Source of the DNA: Saccoglossus kowalevskii
Lineage: Eukaryota > Hemichordata > Enteropneusta > Harrimaniidae
DNA: 64,000 nt
Direction of reading: 5' to 3'
Assembly: GCF_000003605.2 (NCBI RefSeq)
Contig: NW_003117245.1
Location: forward strand, 18,388 to 82,387
The number at the start of each line of letters is the position of its first letter. Within the stretch, counting starts at the first letter, position 1. Shown here piece after piece: positions 1 through 13,775 of the stretch. The notes beneath the pieces are model-generated. The model saw nothing but the letters and a program-made list of their open reading frames with translations. It searched no databases and had not been told where the DNA came from. A program made the position numbers and the translations under genes.

Positions 1-664
1 TACAGCCCAGTTGGGCTACAAACTGGCCTTACCTAACTGTTCGACATATTTGGTACATTCAAGTTGGGCTATAAACCATTCTTACTGCATGGGATACTCT
101 GCACAGCCCAGTAGGGCTTACAAACCAGTCTTACTGCATTGCATACATTGTATAACCCCGTAGGACTACAAACCAGTCTTACTGCATGGCATACACTGTA
201 CAGCCCAGTAGGGCTACATACCTGTCTTACTGCATGGCATACACTGTACAGCCTAGTAGGACTACAAAACAGTCTTACTGCATGGCATACACTGTACAGC
301 CCAGCAGGGCTACATACCAGTCTCGCTGCATGGCATACACTGTACAGCCCAGTAGGACTAAACCAGTTTTACTGCATGGCATACACTGTACAGCCCAGTA
401 GGGCTACAAACCAGTCTTACTGCATGGCATGCTCTGTACAGCCCAGTAGGGCTACATACCAGTCATTACTTCATGGCAAACGCTGTACAGCCCAGTTGGG
501 CTACAAACTAGTCTCACTGCATGGCATACACTGTACAGCCCAGTAGGGCTACAAACCAGTCTTACTGCATGGCATACACTGTACAGCCCAGTAGGGCTAC
601 ATACCAGTCATTACTTCATGGCAAACGCTGTACAGCCCAGTTGGGCTACAAACTAGTCTCACTG
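1..664 (+). repeat. Gamma block 1: core plus tail
   Basis: The 53-bp core lies at 14-66, followed by a 49-bp unit (GGGCTTACAAACC), a unit with TATAACCCCGTAGGACTAC, several 48-bp units, a 46-bp unit (AGGACTAAACCAG near 352) and a 49-bp unit (GTCATTACTTC at 462). The last motif recurs at 607, three units and one base later, so the tail end is locally duplicated. The core reads ACATTCAAG where most copies have ACATCCAAG, a variant shared only with the copy at 41210. The window starts inside the unit before the core. Confidence 0.88.
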
Positions 665-3600
665 CATGGCATACACTGTACAGCCCAGTTGGGCTACAAA
701 CCTGTCTTACTGCATGGCATACACTGTACAGCCCAGTAGGGCTACATACCAGGCTTACTGCATGGAATACACTGTACAGCCCAGTAGGGCTACAAACTAG
801 TCTTGCTGCATGGTATACACTGTACAGCCCAGTAGGACTACAAACCAGTCTTACTGCATGACATACCCTGTACAGCCCAGTTGGGCTACATACCAATCTT
901 ACTTCATGGCATACGCTGTACATTCCAGTTGGGATACAAACTAGTCTTACTACATGACATACACTGTACAGCCCACTAGGACTACAAACCAGTCTCACAG
1001 CATGACATACACTGTAAAGCCCAGTAGGTCGTACTACATGGCATACACTGTACAGCCCAGAAGGGCTACATACCAGTCTTACTTCATGGCAAACGCTGTA
1101 CAGCCCAGTTGGGCTACAAACTAGTCTCACTGCATGGCATACACTGTACAGCCCAGTAGGGCTACAAACCAGTCTTACTGCATGGCATACTCTGTACAGC
1201 CCAGTAGGGCTACATACCAGTCTTACTTCATGGCAAACGCTGTACTGCCCAGTTGGGCTACAAACTAGTCTTACTGCATGGCATACACTGTACTGCCCAG
1301 TAGAGCTACAAACCAGTCTTACTGCATTGCATACATTGTACAGCCCAGTCGGGCGTCAAACCAGTCTTACTGCATGGCATACACTGTACAGCCCAGTAGG
1401 GCTACAAATCAGTTTTATTGCTTGGCATACACTGTACAGCCTAGTTGGGCTACAAACCTGTCTTACTGCATGGCATACACTGTACAGCCCAGTAGGGCTA
1501 CATACCAGGCTTACTGCATGGAATACACTGTACAGCCCAGTAGGGCTACAAACTAGTCTTACTGCATGGTATACACTGTACAGCCCAGTAGGACTACAAA
1601 CCAGTCTTACTGCATGACATACGCTGTACAGCCCAGTTGGGCTACATACCAATCTTACTGCATGGCATACACTGTACTGCCCAGTAGAGCTGCAAACCAG
1701 TCTTACTGCATTGCATACATTGTACAGCCCAGTCGGGCGTCAAACCAGTCTTACTGCATGGCATACACTGTACTGTCCAGTAGAGCTACAAACAGTCTTA
1801 CTGCATGGGCATACACTGTACAGCCCAGTAGGGCTACAAATCAGTTTACTGCATGGCATACACTGTACAAGCCCAGTTGGGCTACAAAACCAGTCTTACT
1901 GTATGGCATACTCTGTACAGCCCAGTAGGACTACAAAACCAGTCTTACTTTTATGGCATACACTGTACAGCTCAGTTGGGCTACAAATCAGTTTTACTGC
2001 TTGGCATACACTGTACAGCCCAGTTGGGCTACAAACCTGTCTTACTGCATGGTATACACTGTACAGCCCAGTAGGGCTACAAATCAGTTTTACTGCTTGG
2101 CATACACTGTATAGCCCAGTTGGGCTACAAACCTGTCTTACTGCATGGCATACACTGTACAGCCCAGTAGGGCTACATACCAGGCTTACTGCATGGAATA
2201 CACTGTACAGCCCAGTAGGGCTACAAACTTGTCTTACTGCATGGTATACACTGTACTGCCCAGTAGGATAACAAACCAGTCTTACTGCATGACATACGCT
2301 GTACAGCCCAGTTGGGCTACATACCAATCTTACTTCATGGCATACGCTGTACATTCCAGTTGGGATACAAACTAGTCTTACTACATGACATACACTGTAC
2401 AGCCCACTAGGACTACAAACCAGTCTCACAGCATGACATACACTGTAAAGCCCAGTAGGTCGTACTGCATGGCATACACTGTACAGCCCAGAAGGGCTAC
2501 ATACCAGTCTTACTTCATGGCAAACGCTGTACAGCCCAGTTGGGCTACAAACTAGTCTCACTGCATGGCATACACTGTACAGCCCAGAAGGGCTACATAC
2601 CAGTCTTACTGCATGGCGTACACTGTACAGCCCAGTAGGGCTACAAAATCAGTTTTACTGCTTGGCATACAACTGTACAGCCCAGTAAGGGCTACATACC
2701 AGGCTTACTGCATGGAATACACTGTACAGGCCAGTAGGACTACAAAACCAATCTTACTGCATGGCATACACTTTACAGCCCAGTTGGGATACATACCAGT
2801 CTTACTTCATGACATACACTGTACAGCCCAGTTGGGCTACAAACCAGTCTTACTGCATGGCATGCTCTGTACAGCCCAGTAGGGCTACAAACCAGTCTTA
2901 CAGCATGACATACACTGGAAAGCCCAGTTGGGCTACAAACCAGTCTTACTTCATGGCAAACGCTGTACAGCCCAGTTGGGCTACAAACTAGTCTTACTGC
3001 ATGGCATACACTGTACTGCCCAGTAGAGCTACAAACCAGTCTTACTGCATTGCATACATTGTACAGCCCAGTCGGGCGTCAAACCAGTCTTACTGCATGG
3101 CATACACTGTACTGTCCAGTAGAGCTAGAAACCAGTCTTACTGCATGGCATACACTGTACAGCCCAGTAGGGCTACAAATCAGTTTTACTGCTTGGCATA
3201 CACTGTACAGCCCAGTTGGGCTACAAACCTGTCTTACTGCATGGCATACACTGTACAGCCCAGTAGGGCTACATACCAGGCTTACTGCATGGAATACACT
3301 GTACAGCCCAGTAGGGCTACAAACTAGTCTTACTGCATGGTATACACTGTACAGCCCAGTAGGACTACAAACCAGTCTTACTGCATGACATACGCTGTAC
3401 AGCCCAGTTGGGCTACATACCAATCTTACTGCATGGCATACACTGTACTGCCCAGTAGAGCTACAAACCAGTCTTACTGCATTGCATACATTGTACAGCC
3501 CAGTCGGGCGTCAAACCAGTCTTACTGCATGGCATACACTGTACTGTCCAGTAGAGCTACAAACCAGTCTTACTGCATGGCATACACTGTACAGCCCAGT

Positions 3601-3816
3601 AGGGCTACAAATCAGTTTTACTGCTTGGCATACACTGTACAGCCCAGTTGGGCTACAAACCTGTCATACTGCATGGCATACACTGTACAGCCAAGTAGGG
3701 CTACAAACCAGTCTTACTGCATGGCATACTCTGTACAGCCCAGTATGGCTAAAAACCAGTCTTACTGCATGGCATACTCTGTACAGCCCAGTATGGCTAA
3801 AAACCAGTCTTACTGC
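665..3816 (+). repeat. Alpha mosaic region 1
   Basis: Alpha variants appear in HOR order with skips. J units start near 916 and 2337 and 36-bp L units lie near 1010 and 2440. The second half repeats the A-to-I run twice (from about 3001 and 3433). Two stretches, 1786-1960 and 2641-2750, hold an unusual density of single-base insertions and deletions. Near 2905 a unit reads ACTGGAAAGCCC, a form seen again near 8730. Confidence 0.85.
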
Positions 3817-4032
3817 GTGGCATACACTGTATAGCCCAGTTGGGCTACATACCAATATTACTGCAGGGCATACACTGTACAGTCAGTTGGGCTACAAACT
3901 AGTCTTACTGCATGGCATACTCTGTACAGCCCAGTATGGCTACAAACTAGTCTTACTGCATGGCATACTCTGTACAGCCCAGTATGGCTAAAAACCAGTC
4001 TTACTGCATGGCATACACTGTACTGTCCAGTA
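3817..4032 (+). repeat. Partial beta segment
   Basis: It opens with the beta entry unit (GCGTGGCATACACTGTATAG), then the 47-bp unit carrying ACAGTCAGTTGGG, then two CAGTATGGC units. It stops after four units and changes to an alpha C-type unit (CTGTACTGTCCAG) that has one extra A. The preceding 0.3-0.5 kb plus this segment match 62527-63036 at an offset of 59,045 bp. Confidence 0.82.
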
Positions 4033-7000
4033 GAGCTACAAAACCAGTCTTACTGCATGGCATACACTTTACAGCCCAGTTGGGCTACAAACCTGTCTTA
4101 CTGCATGGTATACACTGTACAGCCCAGTAGGACTACAAACCAGTCTTACTGCATGACATACGCTGTACAGCCCAGTTGGGCTACATACCAATCTTACTGC
4201 ATGGCATACACTGTACTGCCCAGTAGAGCTACAAACCAGTCTTACTGCATTGCATACATTGTACAGCCCAGTCGGGCGTCAAACCAGTCTTACTGCATGG
4301 CATACACTGTACTGTCCAGTAGAGCTACAAACCAGTCTTACTGCATGGCATACACTGTACAGCCCAGTAGGGCTACAAATCAGTTTTACTGCTTGGCATA
4401 AACTGTACAGCCCAGTTGGGCTACAAACCTGTCTTACTGCATGGCATACACTGTACAGCCCAGTAGGGCTACATACCAGGCTTACTGCATGGAATTCACT
4501 GTACAGCCCAGTATGGCTACAAACTAGTCTTACTGCATGGTATACACTGTACAGCCCAGTAGGACTACAAACCAGTCTTACTGCATGACATACGCTGTAC
4601 AGCCCAGTTGGGCTACATACCAATCTTACTTCATGGCATACGCTGTACATTCCAGTTGGGATACAAACTAGTCTTACTACATGACATACACTGTACAGCC
4701 CACTAGGACTACAAACCAGTCTCACAGCATGACATACACTGTAGAGCCCAGTAGGTCGTACTGCATGGCATACACTGTACAGCCCAGAAGGGCTATATAC
4801 CAGTCTTACTTCATGGCAAACGCTGTACAGCCCAGTTGGGCTACAAACTAGTCTCACTGCATGGCATACACTGTACAGCCCAGTAGGGCTACAAACCAGT
4901 CTTACTGCATGGCATACTCTGTACAGCCCAGTAGGGCTACATACCAGTCTTACTTCATGGCAAACGCTGTACAGCCCAGTTGGGCTACAAACTAGTCTCA
5001 CTGCATGGCATACACTGTACAGCCCAGTAGGGCTACAAACCAGTCTTACTGCATGACATACACTGTACTGCCCAGTAGAGCTACAAACCAGTCTTACTGC
5101 ATTGCATACATTGTACAGCCCAGTCGGGCGTCAACCAGTCTTACTGCATGGCATACACTGTACTGCCCAGTAGACTACAAACCAGTCTTACTGCATGACA
5201 TACGCTGTACAGCCCAGTTGGGCTACATACCAATCTTACTTCATGGCATACGCTGTACATTCCAGTTGGGATACAAACTAGTCTTACTACATGACATACA
5301 CTGTACAGCCCACTAGGACTACAAACCAGTCTCACAGCATGACATACACTGTAAAGCCCAGTAGGTCGTACTGCATGGCATACACTGTACAGCCCAGAAG
5401 GGCTACATACCAGTCTTACTTCATGGCAAACGCTGTACAGCCCAGTTGGGCTACAAACTAGTCTCACTGCATGGCATACACTGTACAGCCCAGTAGGGCT
5501 ACAAACCAGTCTTACTACATGGCATACTCTGTACAGCCCAGTAGGGCTACATACCAGTCTTACTTCATGGCAAACGCTGTACAGCCCAGTTGGGCTACAA
5601 ACTAGTCTTACTGCATGGCATACACTGTACTGCCCAGTAGAGCTACAAACCAGTCTTACTGCATTGCATACATTGTACAGCCCAGTCGGGCGTCAAACCA
5701 GTCTTACTGCATGGCATATACTGTACTGTCCAGTAGAGCTACAAACCAGTCTTACTGCATGGCATACACTGTACAGCCCAGTAGGGCTACAAATCAGTTT
5801 TACTGCTTGGCATACACTGTACAGCCCAGTTGGGCTACAAACCTGTCTTACTGCATGGCATACACTGTACAGCCCAGTAGGGCTACATACCAGGCTTACA
5901 GCATGGAATACACTGTACAGCCCAGTAGGGCTACAAACTAGTCTTACTGCATGGTATACACTGTACAGCCCAGTAGGACTACAAACCAGTCTTACTGCAT
6001 GACATACGCTGTACAGCCCAGTTGGGCTACATACCAATCTTACTGCATGGCATACACTGTACTGCCCAGTAGAGCTACAAACCAGTCTTACTGCTTGGCA
6101 TACACTGTACAGCCCATTTTGGGCTACAAACCTGTCTTACTGCATGGCATACACTGTACAGCCCAGTAGGGCTACATACCAGGCTTACTGCATGGAATAC
6201 ACTGTACAGCCCAGTAGGGCTACAAATCAGTTTTACTGCTTGGCATACACTGTACAGCCCAGTTGGGCTACAAACCTGTCTTACTGCATGGCATACACTG
6301 TACAGCCCAGTAGGGCTACATACCAGGCTTACTGCATGGAATACACTGTACAGCCCAGTAGGGCTACAAACTAGTCTTACTGCATGGTATACACTGTACA
6401 GCCAAGTAGGACTACAAACCAGTCTTACTGCATGACATACGCTGTACAGCCCAGTTGGGCTACATACCAATCTTACTGCATGGCATACACTGTACTGCCC
6501 AGTAGAGCTACAAACCAGTCTTACTGCATTGCATACATTGTACAGCCCAGTCGGGCGTCAAACCAGTCTTACTGCATGGCATACACTGTACTGTCCAGTA
6601 GAGCTACAAACCAGTCTTACTGCATGACATACACTGTACAGCCCAGTAGGGCTACAAACCGGTCTTACTGCATGGCATACACTGTACAGCCCAGTAGGGC
6701 TACAAACCGGTCTTACTGCATGGCATACACCGTACTGCCCAGTAGAGCTACAAACCAGTCTTACTGCTTGGCATACACTGTACAGCCCAGTTGGGCTACA
6801 AACCGGTCTTACTGCATGGCATACACTGTACAGCCCAGTTGGGCTACAAACCAGTCTTACTGCATGGCATACACTGTACAGCCCAGTAGGGCTACATACC
6901 AGGCTTACTGCATGGAATACACTGTACAGCCCAGTAGGGCTACAAACTAGTCTTACTGCATGGTATACACTGTACAGCCAAGTAGGACTACAAACCAGTC

Positions 7001-9875
7001 TTACTGCATGACATACGCTGTACAGCCCAGTTGGGCTACATACCAATCTTACTGCATGGCATACACTGTACTGCCCAGTAGAGCTACAAACCAGTCTTAC
7101 TGCATTGCATACATTGTACAGCCCAGTCGGGCGTCAAACCAGTCTTACTGCATGGCATACACTGTACTGTCCAGTAGAGCTACAAACCAGTCTTACTGCA
7201 TGGCATACACTGTACAGCCCAGTAGGGCTACAAATCAGTTTTACTGCTTGGCATAAACTGTACAGCCCAGTTGGGCTACAAACCTGTCTTACTGCATGGC
7301 ATACACTGTACAGCCCAGTAGGGCTACATACCAGGCTTACTGCATGGAATACACTGTACAGCCCAGTATGGCTACAAACTAGTCTTACTGCATGGTATAC
7401 ACTGTACAGCCCAGTAGGACTACAAACCAGTCTTACTGCATGACATACGCTGTACAGCCCAGTTGGGCTACATACCAATCTTACTTCATGGCATACGCTG
7501 TACATTCCAGTTGGGATACAAACTAGTCTTACTACATGACATACACTGTACAGCCCACTAGGACTACAAACCAGTCTCACAGCATGACATACACTGTAGA
7601 GCCCAGTAGGTCGTACTGCATGGCATACACTGTACAGCCCAGAAGGGCTATATACCAGTCTTACTTCATGGCAAACGCTGTACAGCCCAGTTGGGCTACA
7701 AACTAGTCTCACTGCATGGCATACACTGTACAGCCCAGTAGGGCTACAAACCAGTCTTACTGCATGGCATACTCTGTACACCCCAGTAGGGCTACATACC
7801 AGTCTTACTTCATGGCAAACGCTGTACAGCCCAGTTGGGCTACAAACTCGTCTCACTGCATGGCATACACTGTACAGCCCAGTAGGGCTACAAACCAGTC
7901 TTACTGCATGACATACACTGTACTGCCCAGTAGAGCTACAAACCAGTCTTACTGCATTGCATACATTGTACAGCCCAGTCGGGCGTCAAACTAGTCTTAC
8001 TGCATGGCATACACTGTACTGCCCAGTAGAGCTACAAACCAGTCTTACTGCATGGCATACACTGTACAGCCCAGTAGGGCTACAAATCAGTTTTACTGCT
8101 TGGCATACACTGTACAGCCCAGTTGGGCTACAAACCTGTCTTACTGCATGGCATACACTGTACAGCCCAGTAGGACTACAAACCAGTCTTACTGCATGAC
8201 ATGCGCTGTACAGCCCAGTTGGGCTACATACCAATCTTACTGCATGGCATACACTGTACTGCCCAGTAGAGCTACAAACCAGTCTTACTGCATTGCATAC
8301 ATTGTACAGCCCAGTCGGGCGTCAAACCAGTCTTACTGCATGGCATACACTGTACTGTCCAGTAGAGCTACAAACCAGTCTTACTGCATGGCATACACTG
8401 TACAGCCCAGTAGGGCTACAAATCAGTTTTACTGCTTGGCATAAACTGTACAGCCCAGTTGGGCTACAAACCTATCTTACTGCATGGCATACACTGTACA
8501 GCCCAGTAGGGCTACATACCAGGCGTACTGCATGGAATACACTGTACAGCCCAGTATGGCTACAAACTAGTCTTACTGCATGGTATACACTGTACAGCCC
8601 AGTAGGGCTACAAATCAGTCTTACTGCATGGCATACTCTGTACAGCCCAGTAGGACTACAAACCAGTCTTACTGCATGGCATACTCTGTACAGCCCAGTA
8701 GAGCTACAAACCAGTCTACAGCATGACATACACTGGAAAGCCCAGTTGGGCTACAAACCCAGTCTTACTTCATGGCAAACGCTGTACAGCCCAGTTGGGC
8801 TACAAACTAGTCTTACTGCATGGCATACACTGTACTGCGCAGTAGAGCTACAAACCAGTCTTACTGCATTGCATACATTGTACAGCCCAGTCGGGCGTCA
8901 AACCAGTCTTACTGCATGGCATACACTGTACTGTCCAGTAGAGCTAGAAACCAGTCTTACTGCATGGCATACACTGTACAGCCCAGAAGGGCTACAAATC
9001 AGTTTTACTGCTTGGCATACACTGTACAGCCCAGTTGGGCTACAAACCTGTCTTACTGCATGGCATACACTGTACAGCCCAGTAGGGCTACATACCAGGC
9101 TTACTGCATGGAATACACTGTACAGCCCAGTAGGGCTACAAACTAGTCTTACTGCATGGTATACACTGTACAGCCCAGTAGGACTACAAACCAGTCTTAC
9201 TGCATGACATACGCTGTACAGCCCAGTTGGGCTACATACCAATCTTACTGCATGGCATACACTGTACTGCCCAGTAGAGCTACAAACCAGTCTTACTGCA
9301 TTGCATACATTGTACAGCCCAGTCGGGCGTCAAACCAGTCTTACTGCATGGCATACACTGTACTGTCCAGTAGAGCTACAAACCAGTCTTACTGCATGGC
9401 ATACACTGTACAGCCCAGTAGGGCTACAAATCAGTTTTACTGCTTGGCATACACTGTACAGCCCAGTTGGGCTACAAACCTGTCATACTGCATGGCATAC
9501 ACTGTACAGCCAAGTAGGGCTACAAACCAGTCTTACTGCATGGCATACACTGTACAGCCCAGTAGGGCTACAAATCAGTTTTACTGCTTGGCATACACTG
9601 TACAGCCCAGTTGGGCTACAAACCTGTCATACTGCATGGCATACACTGTACAGCCAAGTAGGGCTACAAACCAGTCTTACTGCATGGCATACACTGTACT
9701 GTCCAGTAGAGCTACAAACCAGTCTTACTGCATGGCATACACTGTACAGCCCAGTAGGGCTACAAATCAGTTTTACTGCTTGGCATACACTGTACAGCCC
9801 AGTTGGGCTACAAACCTGTCATACTGCATGGCATACACTGTACAGCCCAGTAGAGCTACAAACCAGTCTTACTGC
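4033..9875 (+). repeat. Alpha mosaic region 2
   Basis: This is a long alpha region with J units starting at 4633, 5243 and 7488. The 4633-5243 spacing of 610 equals 12 units of 48 plus 36, less two single-base deletions seen near 5133 and 5170. The block at about 4100-5100 recurs at about 6955-7955 (offset 2,855). A run of GGTCTTACTGC units (6658-6850) is a local variant also found at 45085-45290. From 9301 to 9870 a D-E-O trio (ending CATACTGC / CCAAGTAGGG) is repeated in tandem. Confidence 0.85.
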
Positions 9876-10258
9876 GTGGCATACACTGTATAGCCCAGTT
9901 GGGCTACATACCAATATTACTGCAGGGCATACACTGTACAGTCAGTTGGGCTACAAACTAGTCTTACTGCATGGCATACTCTGTACAGCCCAGTATGGCT
10001 ACAAACTAGTCTTACTGCATGGCATACTCTGTACAGCCCAGTATGGCTAAAAACCAGTCTTACTGCATGGCATACACTGTACAGCCCAGTAGAGCTACAA
10101 ACCAGTCTTACTGCATGGCATACACTGTACTGCCCAGTAGAGCTACAAACCAGTCTTACTGCATGGTATACACTGTACAGCCCAGTAGGGCTACACACCA
10201 GTCTTACTGCATGGCATACTCTGTACAGCCCAGTTGGGCTACACACCAGTCTTACCTC
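9876..10258 (+). repeat. Partial beta segment
   Basis: The beta entry unit lies at 9876, the 47-bp unit at 9924-9970, then CAGTATGGC (9971), CAGTATGGCTAAAAACC (10019), two AGTAGAGC units, and the CTACACACC units (10163, 10211), ending with CTTACCTCATGG. The next unit (10259) is a hybrid that leads into an alpha B unit at 10307, so the second half of beta and the gamma core are missing. Confidence 0.83.
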
Positions 10259-11411
10259 ATGGCATACACTGTACAGCCCAGTAGAGCTACAAACCAGTCT
10301 TACTGCATTGCATACATTGTACAGCCCAGTCGGGCGTCAAACCAGTCTTACTGCATGGCATACACTGTACTGTCCAGTAGAGCTAGAAACCAGTCTTACT
10401 GCATGGCATACACTGTACAGCCCAGTAGGGCTACAAATCAGTTTTACTGCTTGGCATACACTGTACAGCCCAGTTGGGCTACAAACCTGTCTTACTGCAT
10501 GGCATACACTGTACAGCCCAGTAGGGCTACATACCAGGCTTACTGCATGGAATACACTGTACAGCCCAGTAGGGCTACAAACTAGTCTTACTGCATGGTA
10601 TACACTGTACAGCCCAGTAGGACTACAAACCAGTCTTACTGCATGACATACGCTGTACAGCCCAGTTGGGCTACATACCAATCTTACTGCATGGCATACA
10701 CTGTACTGCCCAGTAGAGCTACAAACCAGTCTTACTGCATTGCATACATTGTACAGCCCAGTCGGGCGTCAAACCAGTCTTACTGCATGGCATACACTGT
10801 ACTGTCCAGTAGAGCTACAAACCAGTCTTACTGCATGGCATACACTGTACAGCCCAGTAGGGCTACAAATCAGTTTTACTGCTTGGCATACACTGTACAG
10901 CCCAGTTGGGCTACAAACCTGTCATACTGCATGGCATACACTGTACAGCCAAGTAGGGCTACAAACCAGTCTTACTGCATGGCATACACTGTACAGCCCA
11001 GTAGGGCTACAAATCAGTCTTACTGCTTGGCATACACTGTACAGCTCAGTTGGGCTACAAAACCAGTCTTACTGCATGGCATACACTGTACAGCCCAGTT
11101 GGGCTACAAACCTGTCTTACTGCATGGTATACACTGTACAGCCCAGTAGGGCTACAAATCAGTTTTACTGCTTGGCATACACTGTACAGCCCAGTTGGGC
11201 TACAAACCTGTCTTACTGCATGGCATACACTGTACAGCCCAGTAGGACTACATACCAGGCTTACTGCATGGAATACACTGTACAGCCCAGTAGGGCTACA
11301 AACTAGTCTTACTGCATGGTATACACTGTACAGCCCAGTAGGACTACAAACCAGTCTTACTGCATGACATACGCTGTACAGCCCAGTTGGGCTACATACC
11401 AATCTTACTTC
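10259..11411 (+). repeat. Alpha mosaic region 3a
   Basis: The A-to-I series is present twice, with a D-E-O interruption at about 10860-11030. From 11050 a CAGCTCAGTTGGGC unit and an H/D hybrid (GGTATACAC with AATCAGTTTT) appear, both typical of the regular HOR tract that follows. Confidence 0.83.
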
Positions 11412-12215
11412 ATGGCATACGCTGTACATTCCAGTTGGGATACAAACTAGTCTTACTACATGACATACACTGTACAGCCCACTAGGACTACAAACCAGTC
11501 TCACAGCATGACATACACTGTAAAGCCCAGTAGGTCGTACTGCATGGCATACACTGTACAGCCCAGAAGGGCTACATACCAGTCTTACTTCATGGCAAAC
11601 GCTGTACAGCCCAGTTGGGCTACAAACTAGTCTTACTGCATGGCATACACTGTACAGCTCAGTTGGGCTACAAACCAGTCTTACTGTATGGCATACTCTG
11701 TACAGCCCAGTAGGACTACAAACCAGTCTTACTGCATGACATACACTGTACAGCTCAGTTGGGCTACAAACCAGTCTTACTGTATGACATACTCTGTACA
11801 GCCCAGTAGGACTACAAACCAGTCTTACTTTATGGCATACACTGTACAGCTCAGTTGGGCTACAAATCAGTTTTACTGCTTGGCATACACTGTACAGCCC
11901 AGTTGGGCTACAAACCTGTCTTACTGCATGGTATACACTGTACAGCCCAGTAGGGCTACAAATCAGTTTTACTGCTTGGCATACACTGTACAGCCCAGTT
12001 GGGCTACAAACCTGTCTTACTGCATGGCATACACTGTACAGCCCAGTAGGGCTACATACCAGGCTTACTGCATGGAATACACTGTACAGCCCAGTAGGGC
12101 TACAAACTAGTCTTACTGCATGGTATACACTGTACAGCCCAGTAGGACTACAAACCAGTCTTACTGCATGACATACGCTGTACAGCCCAGTTGGGCTACA
12201 TACCAATCTTACTTC
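11412..12215 (+). repeat. Alpha-type HOR copy, exactly 804 bp
   Basis: It runs from one J unit to the next (GTACATTCCAG at 11427 and 12231). The order is J, K, L (36 bp), M, N, then five units alternating CAGCTCAGTTGGGC and CTCTGTACAGCCC...AGGACTAC, then E, H/D, E, F, G, H, I. The length matches the 804 bp of the A-Q form although the internal units differ, because ten units replace ten. Confidence 0.9.
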
Positions 12216-13019
12216 ATGGCATACGCTGTACATTCCAGTTGGGATACAAACTAGTCTTACTACATGACATACACTGTACAGCCCACTAGGACTACAAACC
12301 AGTCTCACAGCATGACATACACTGTAAAGCCCAGTAGGTCGTACTGCATGGCATACACTGTACAGCCCAGAAGGGCTACATACCAGTCTTACTTCATGGC
12401 AAACGCTGTACAGCCCAGTTGGGCTACAAACTAGTCTCACTGCATGGCATACACTGTACAGCCCAGTAGGGCTACAAACCAGTCTTACTGCATGGCATAC
12501 TCTGTACAGCCCAGTAGGACTACAAACCAGTCTTACTGCATGGCATAAACTGTACAGCTCAGTTGGGCTACAAACCAGTCTTACTGTATGGCATACTCTG
12601 TACAGCCCAGTAGGACTACAAACCAGTCTTACTTTATGGCATACACTGTACAGCTCAGTTGGGCTACAAACCAGTTTTACTGCTTGGCATACACTGTACA
12701 GCCCAGTTGGGCTACAAACCTGTCTTACTGCATGGTATACACTGTACAGCCCAGTAGGGCTACAAATCAGTTTTACTGCTTGGCATACACTGTACAGCCC
12801 AGTTGGGCTACAAACCTGTCTTACTGCATGGCATACACTGTACAGCCCAGTAGGGCTACATACCAGGCTTACTGCATGGAATACACTGTACAGCCCAGTA
12901 GGGCTACAAACTAGTCTTACTGCATGGTATACACTGTACAGCCCAGTAGGACTACAAACCAGTCTTACTGCATGACATACGCTGTACAGCCCAGTTGGGC
13001 TACATACCAATCTTACTTC
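12216..13019 (+). repeat. Second consecutive 804-bp HOR copy
   Basis: The next GTACATTCCAG is at 13035, again 804 bp on. Compared with the previous copy it has an O unit at about 12444 and one fewer alternating unit. One CAGCTCAGTTGGGC unit here has GGCATAAAC (12543), which puts a stop in one plus frame. Two consecutive copies of exact length are the most regular stretch in the window. Confidence 0.9.
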
Positions 13020-13775
13020 ATGGCATACGCTGTACATTCCAGTTGGGATACAAACTAGTCTTACTACATGACATACACTGTACAGCCCACTAGGACTACA
13101 AACCAGTCTCACAGCATGACATACACTGTAAAGCCCAGTAGGTCGTACTGCATAGCATACACTGTACAGCCCAGAAGGGCTACATACCAGTCTTACTTCA
13201 TGGCAAACGCTGTACAGCCCAGTCGGGCTACAAACTAGTCTCACTGCATGGCATACACTGTACAGCCCAGTAGGGCTACAAACCAGTCTTACTGCATGGC
13301 ATACTCTGTACAGCCCAGTAGGGCTACATACCAGTCTTACTGCTTGGCATACACTGTACAGCCCAGTTGGGCTACAAACTAGTCTTACTGCATGGCATAC
13401 TCTGTACAGCCCAGTTGGGCTACAAACTAGTCTTACTGCATGGTATACACTGTACAGCCCAGTAGGGCTACAAATCAGTTTTACTGCTTGGCATACACTG
13501 TACAGCCCAGTTGGGCTACAAACCTGTCTTACTGCATGGCATACACTGTACAGCCCAGTAGGGCTACATACCAGGCTTACTGCATGGAATACACTGTACA
13601 GCCCAGTAGGGCTACAAACTAGTCTTACTGCATGGTATACACTGTACAGCCCAGTAGGACTACAAACCAGTCTTACTGCATGACATACGCTGTACAGCCC
13701 AGTTGGGCTACATACCAATCTTACTGCATGGCATACACTGTACTGCCCAGTAGAGCTACAAACCAGTCTTACTGC
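13020..13775 (+). repeat. Third HOR copy, diverging into a junction
   Basis: J, K, L, M, N, O and a P/C-type unit follow the HOR order. Then three TTGGGC/H-type units (13344, 13392, 13440) lead to D-I, then A at 13728. Near 13150 the unit reads CATAGCATAC, and near 13220 CAGTCGGGC; both marks are shared with 39297-39370. Confidence 0.85.

Larger units (their letters stand above)
11055..13718 (-). other. Second-longest stop-free stretch (887 codons), probably not a gene
   Basis: It is in the same minus-strand frame as the 14090-17200 stretch and covers the three regular 804-bp periods. Each 804-bp HOR is 268 codons, so the frame is preserved through whole HOR copies. The left edge is at the single inserted A near 11060 (GGGCTACAAAACC). 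The HOR carries no stop in this frame, whereas the plus frames are broken by ACTAG in G, J and N units. Confidence 0.12.

Noticed and set aside
14-66. CENP-B box in the monomer or the gamma core
   Set aside because: TTCG occurs in the core (GTTCGACATATTTGG), but the required downstream CGGG part of the box is absent, and the 48-bp consensus has no CpG at all.
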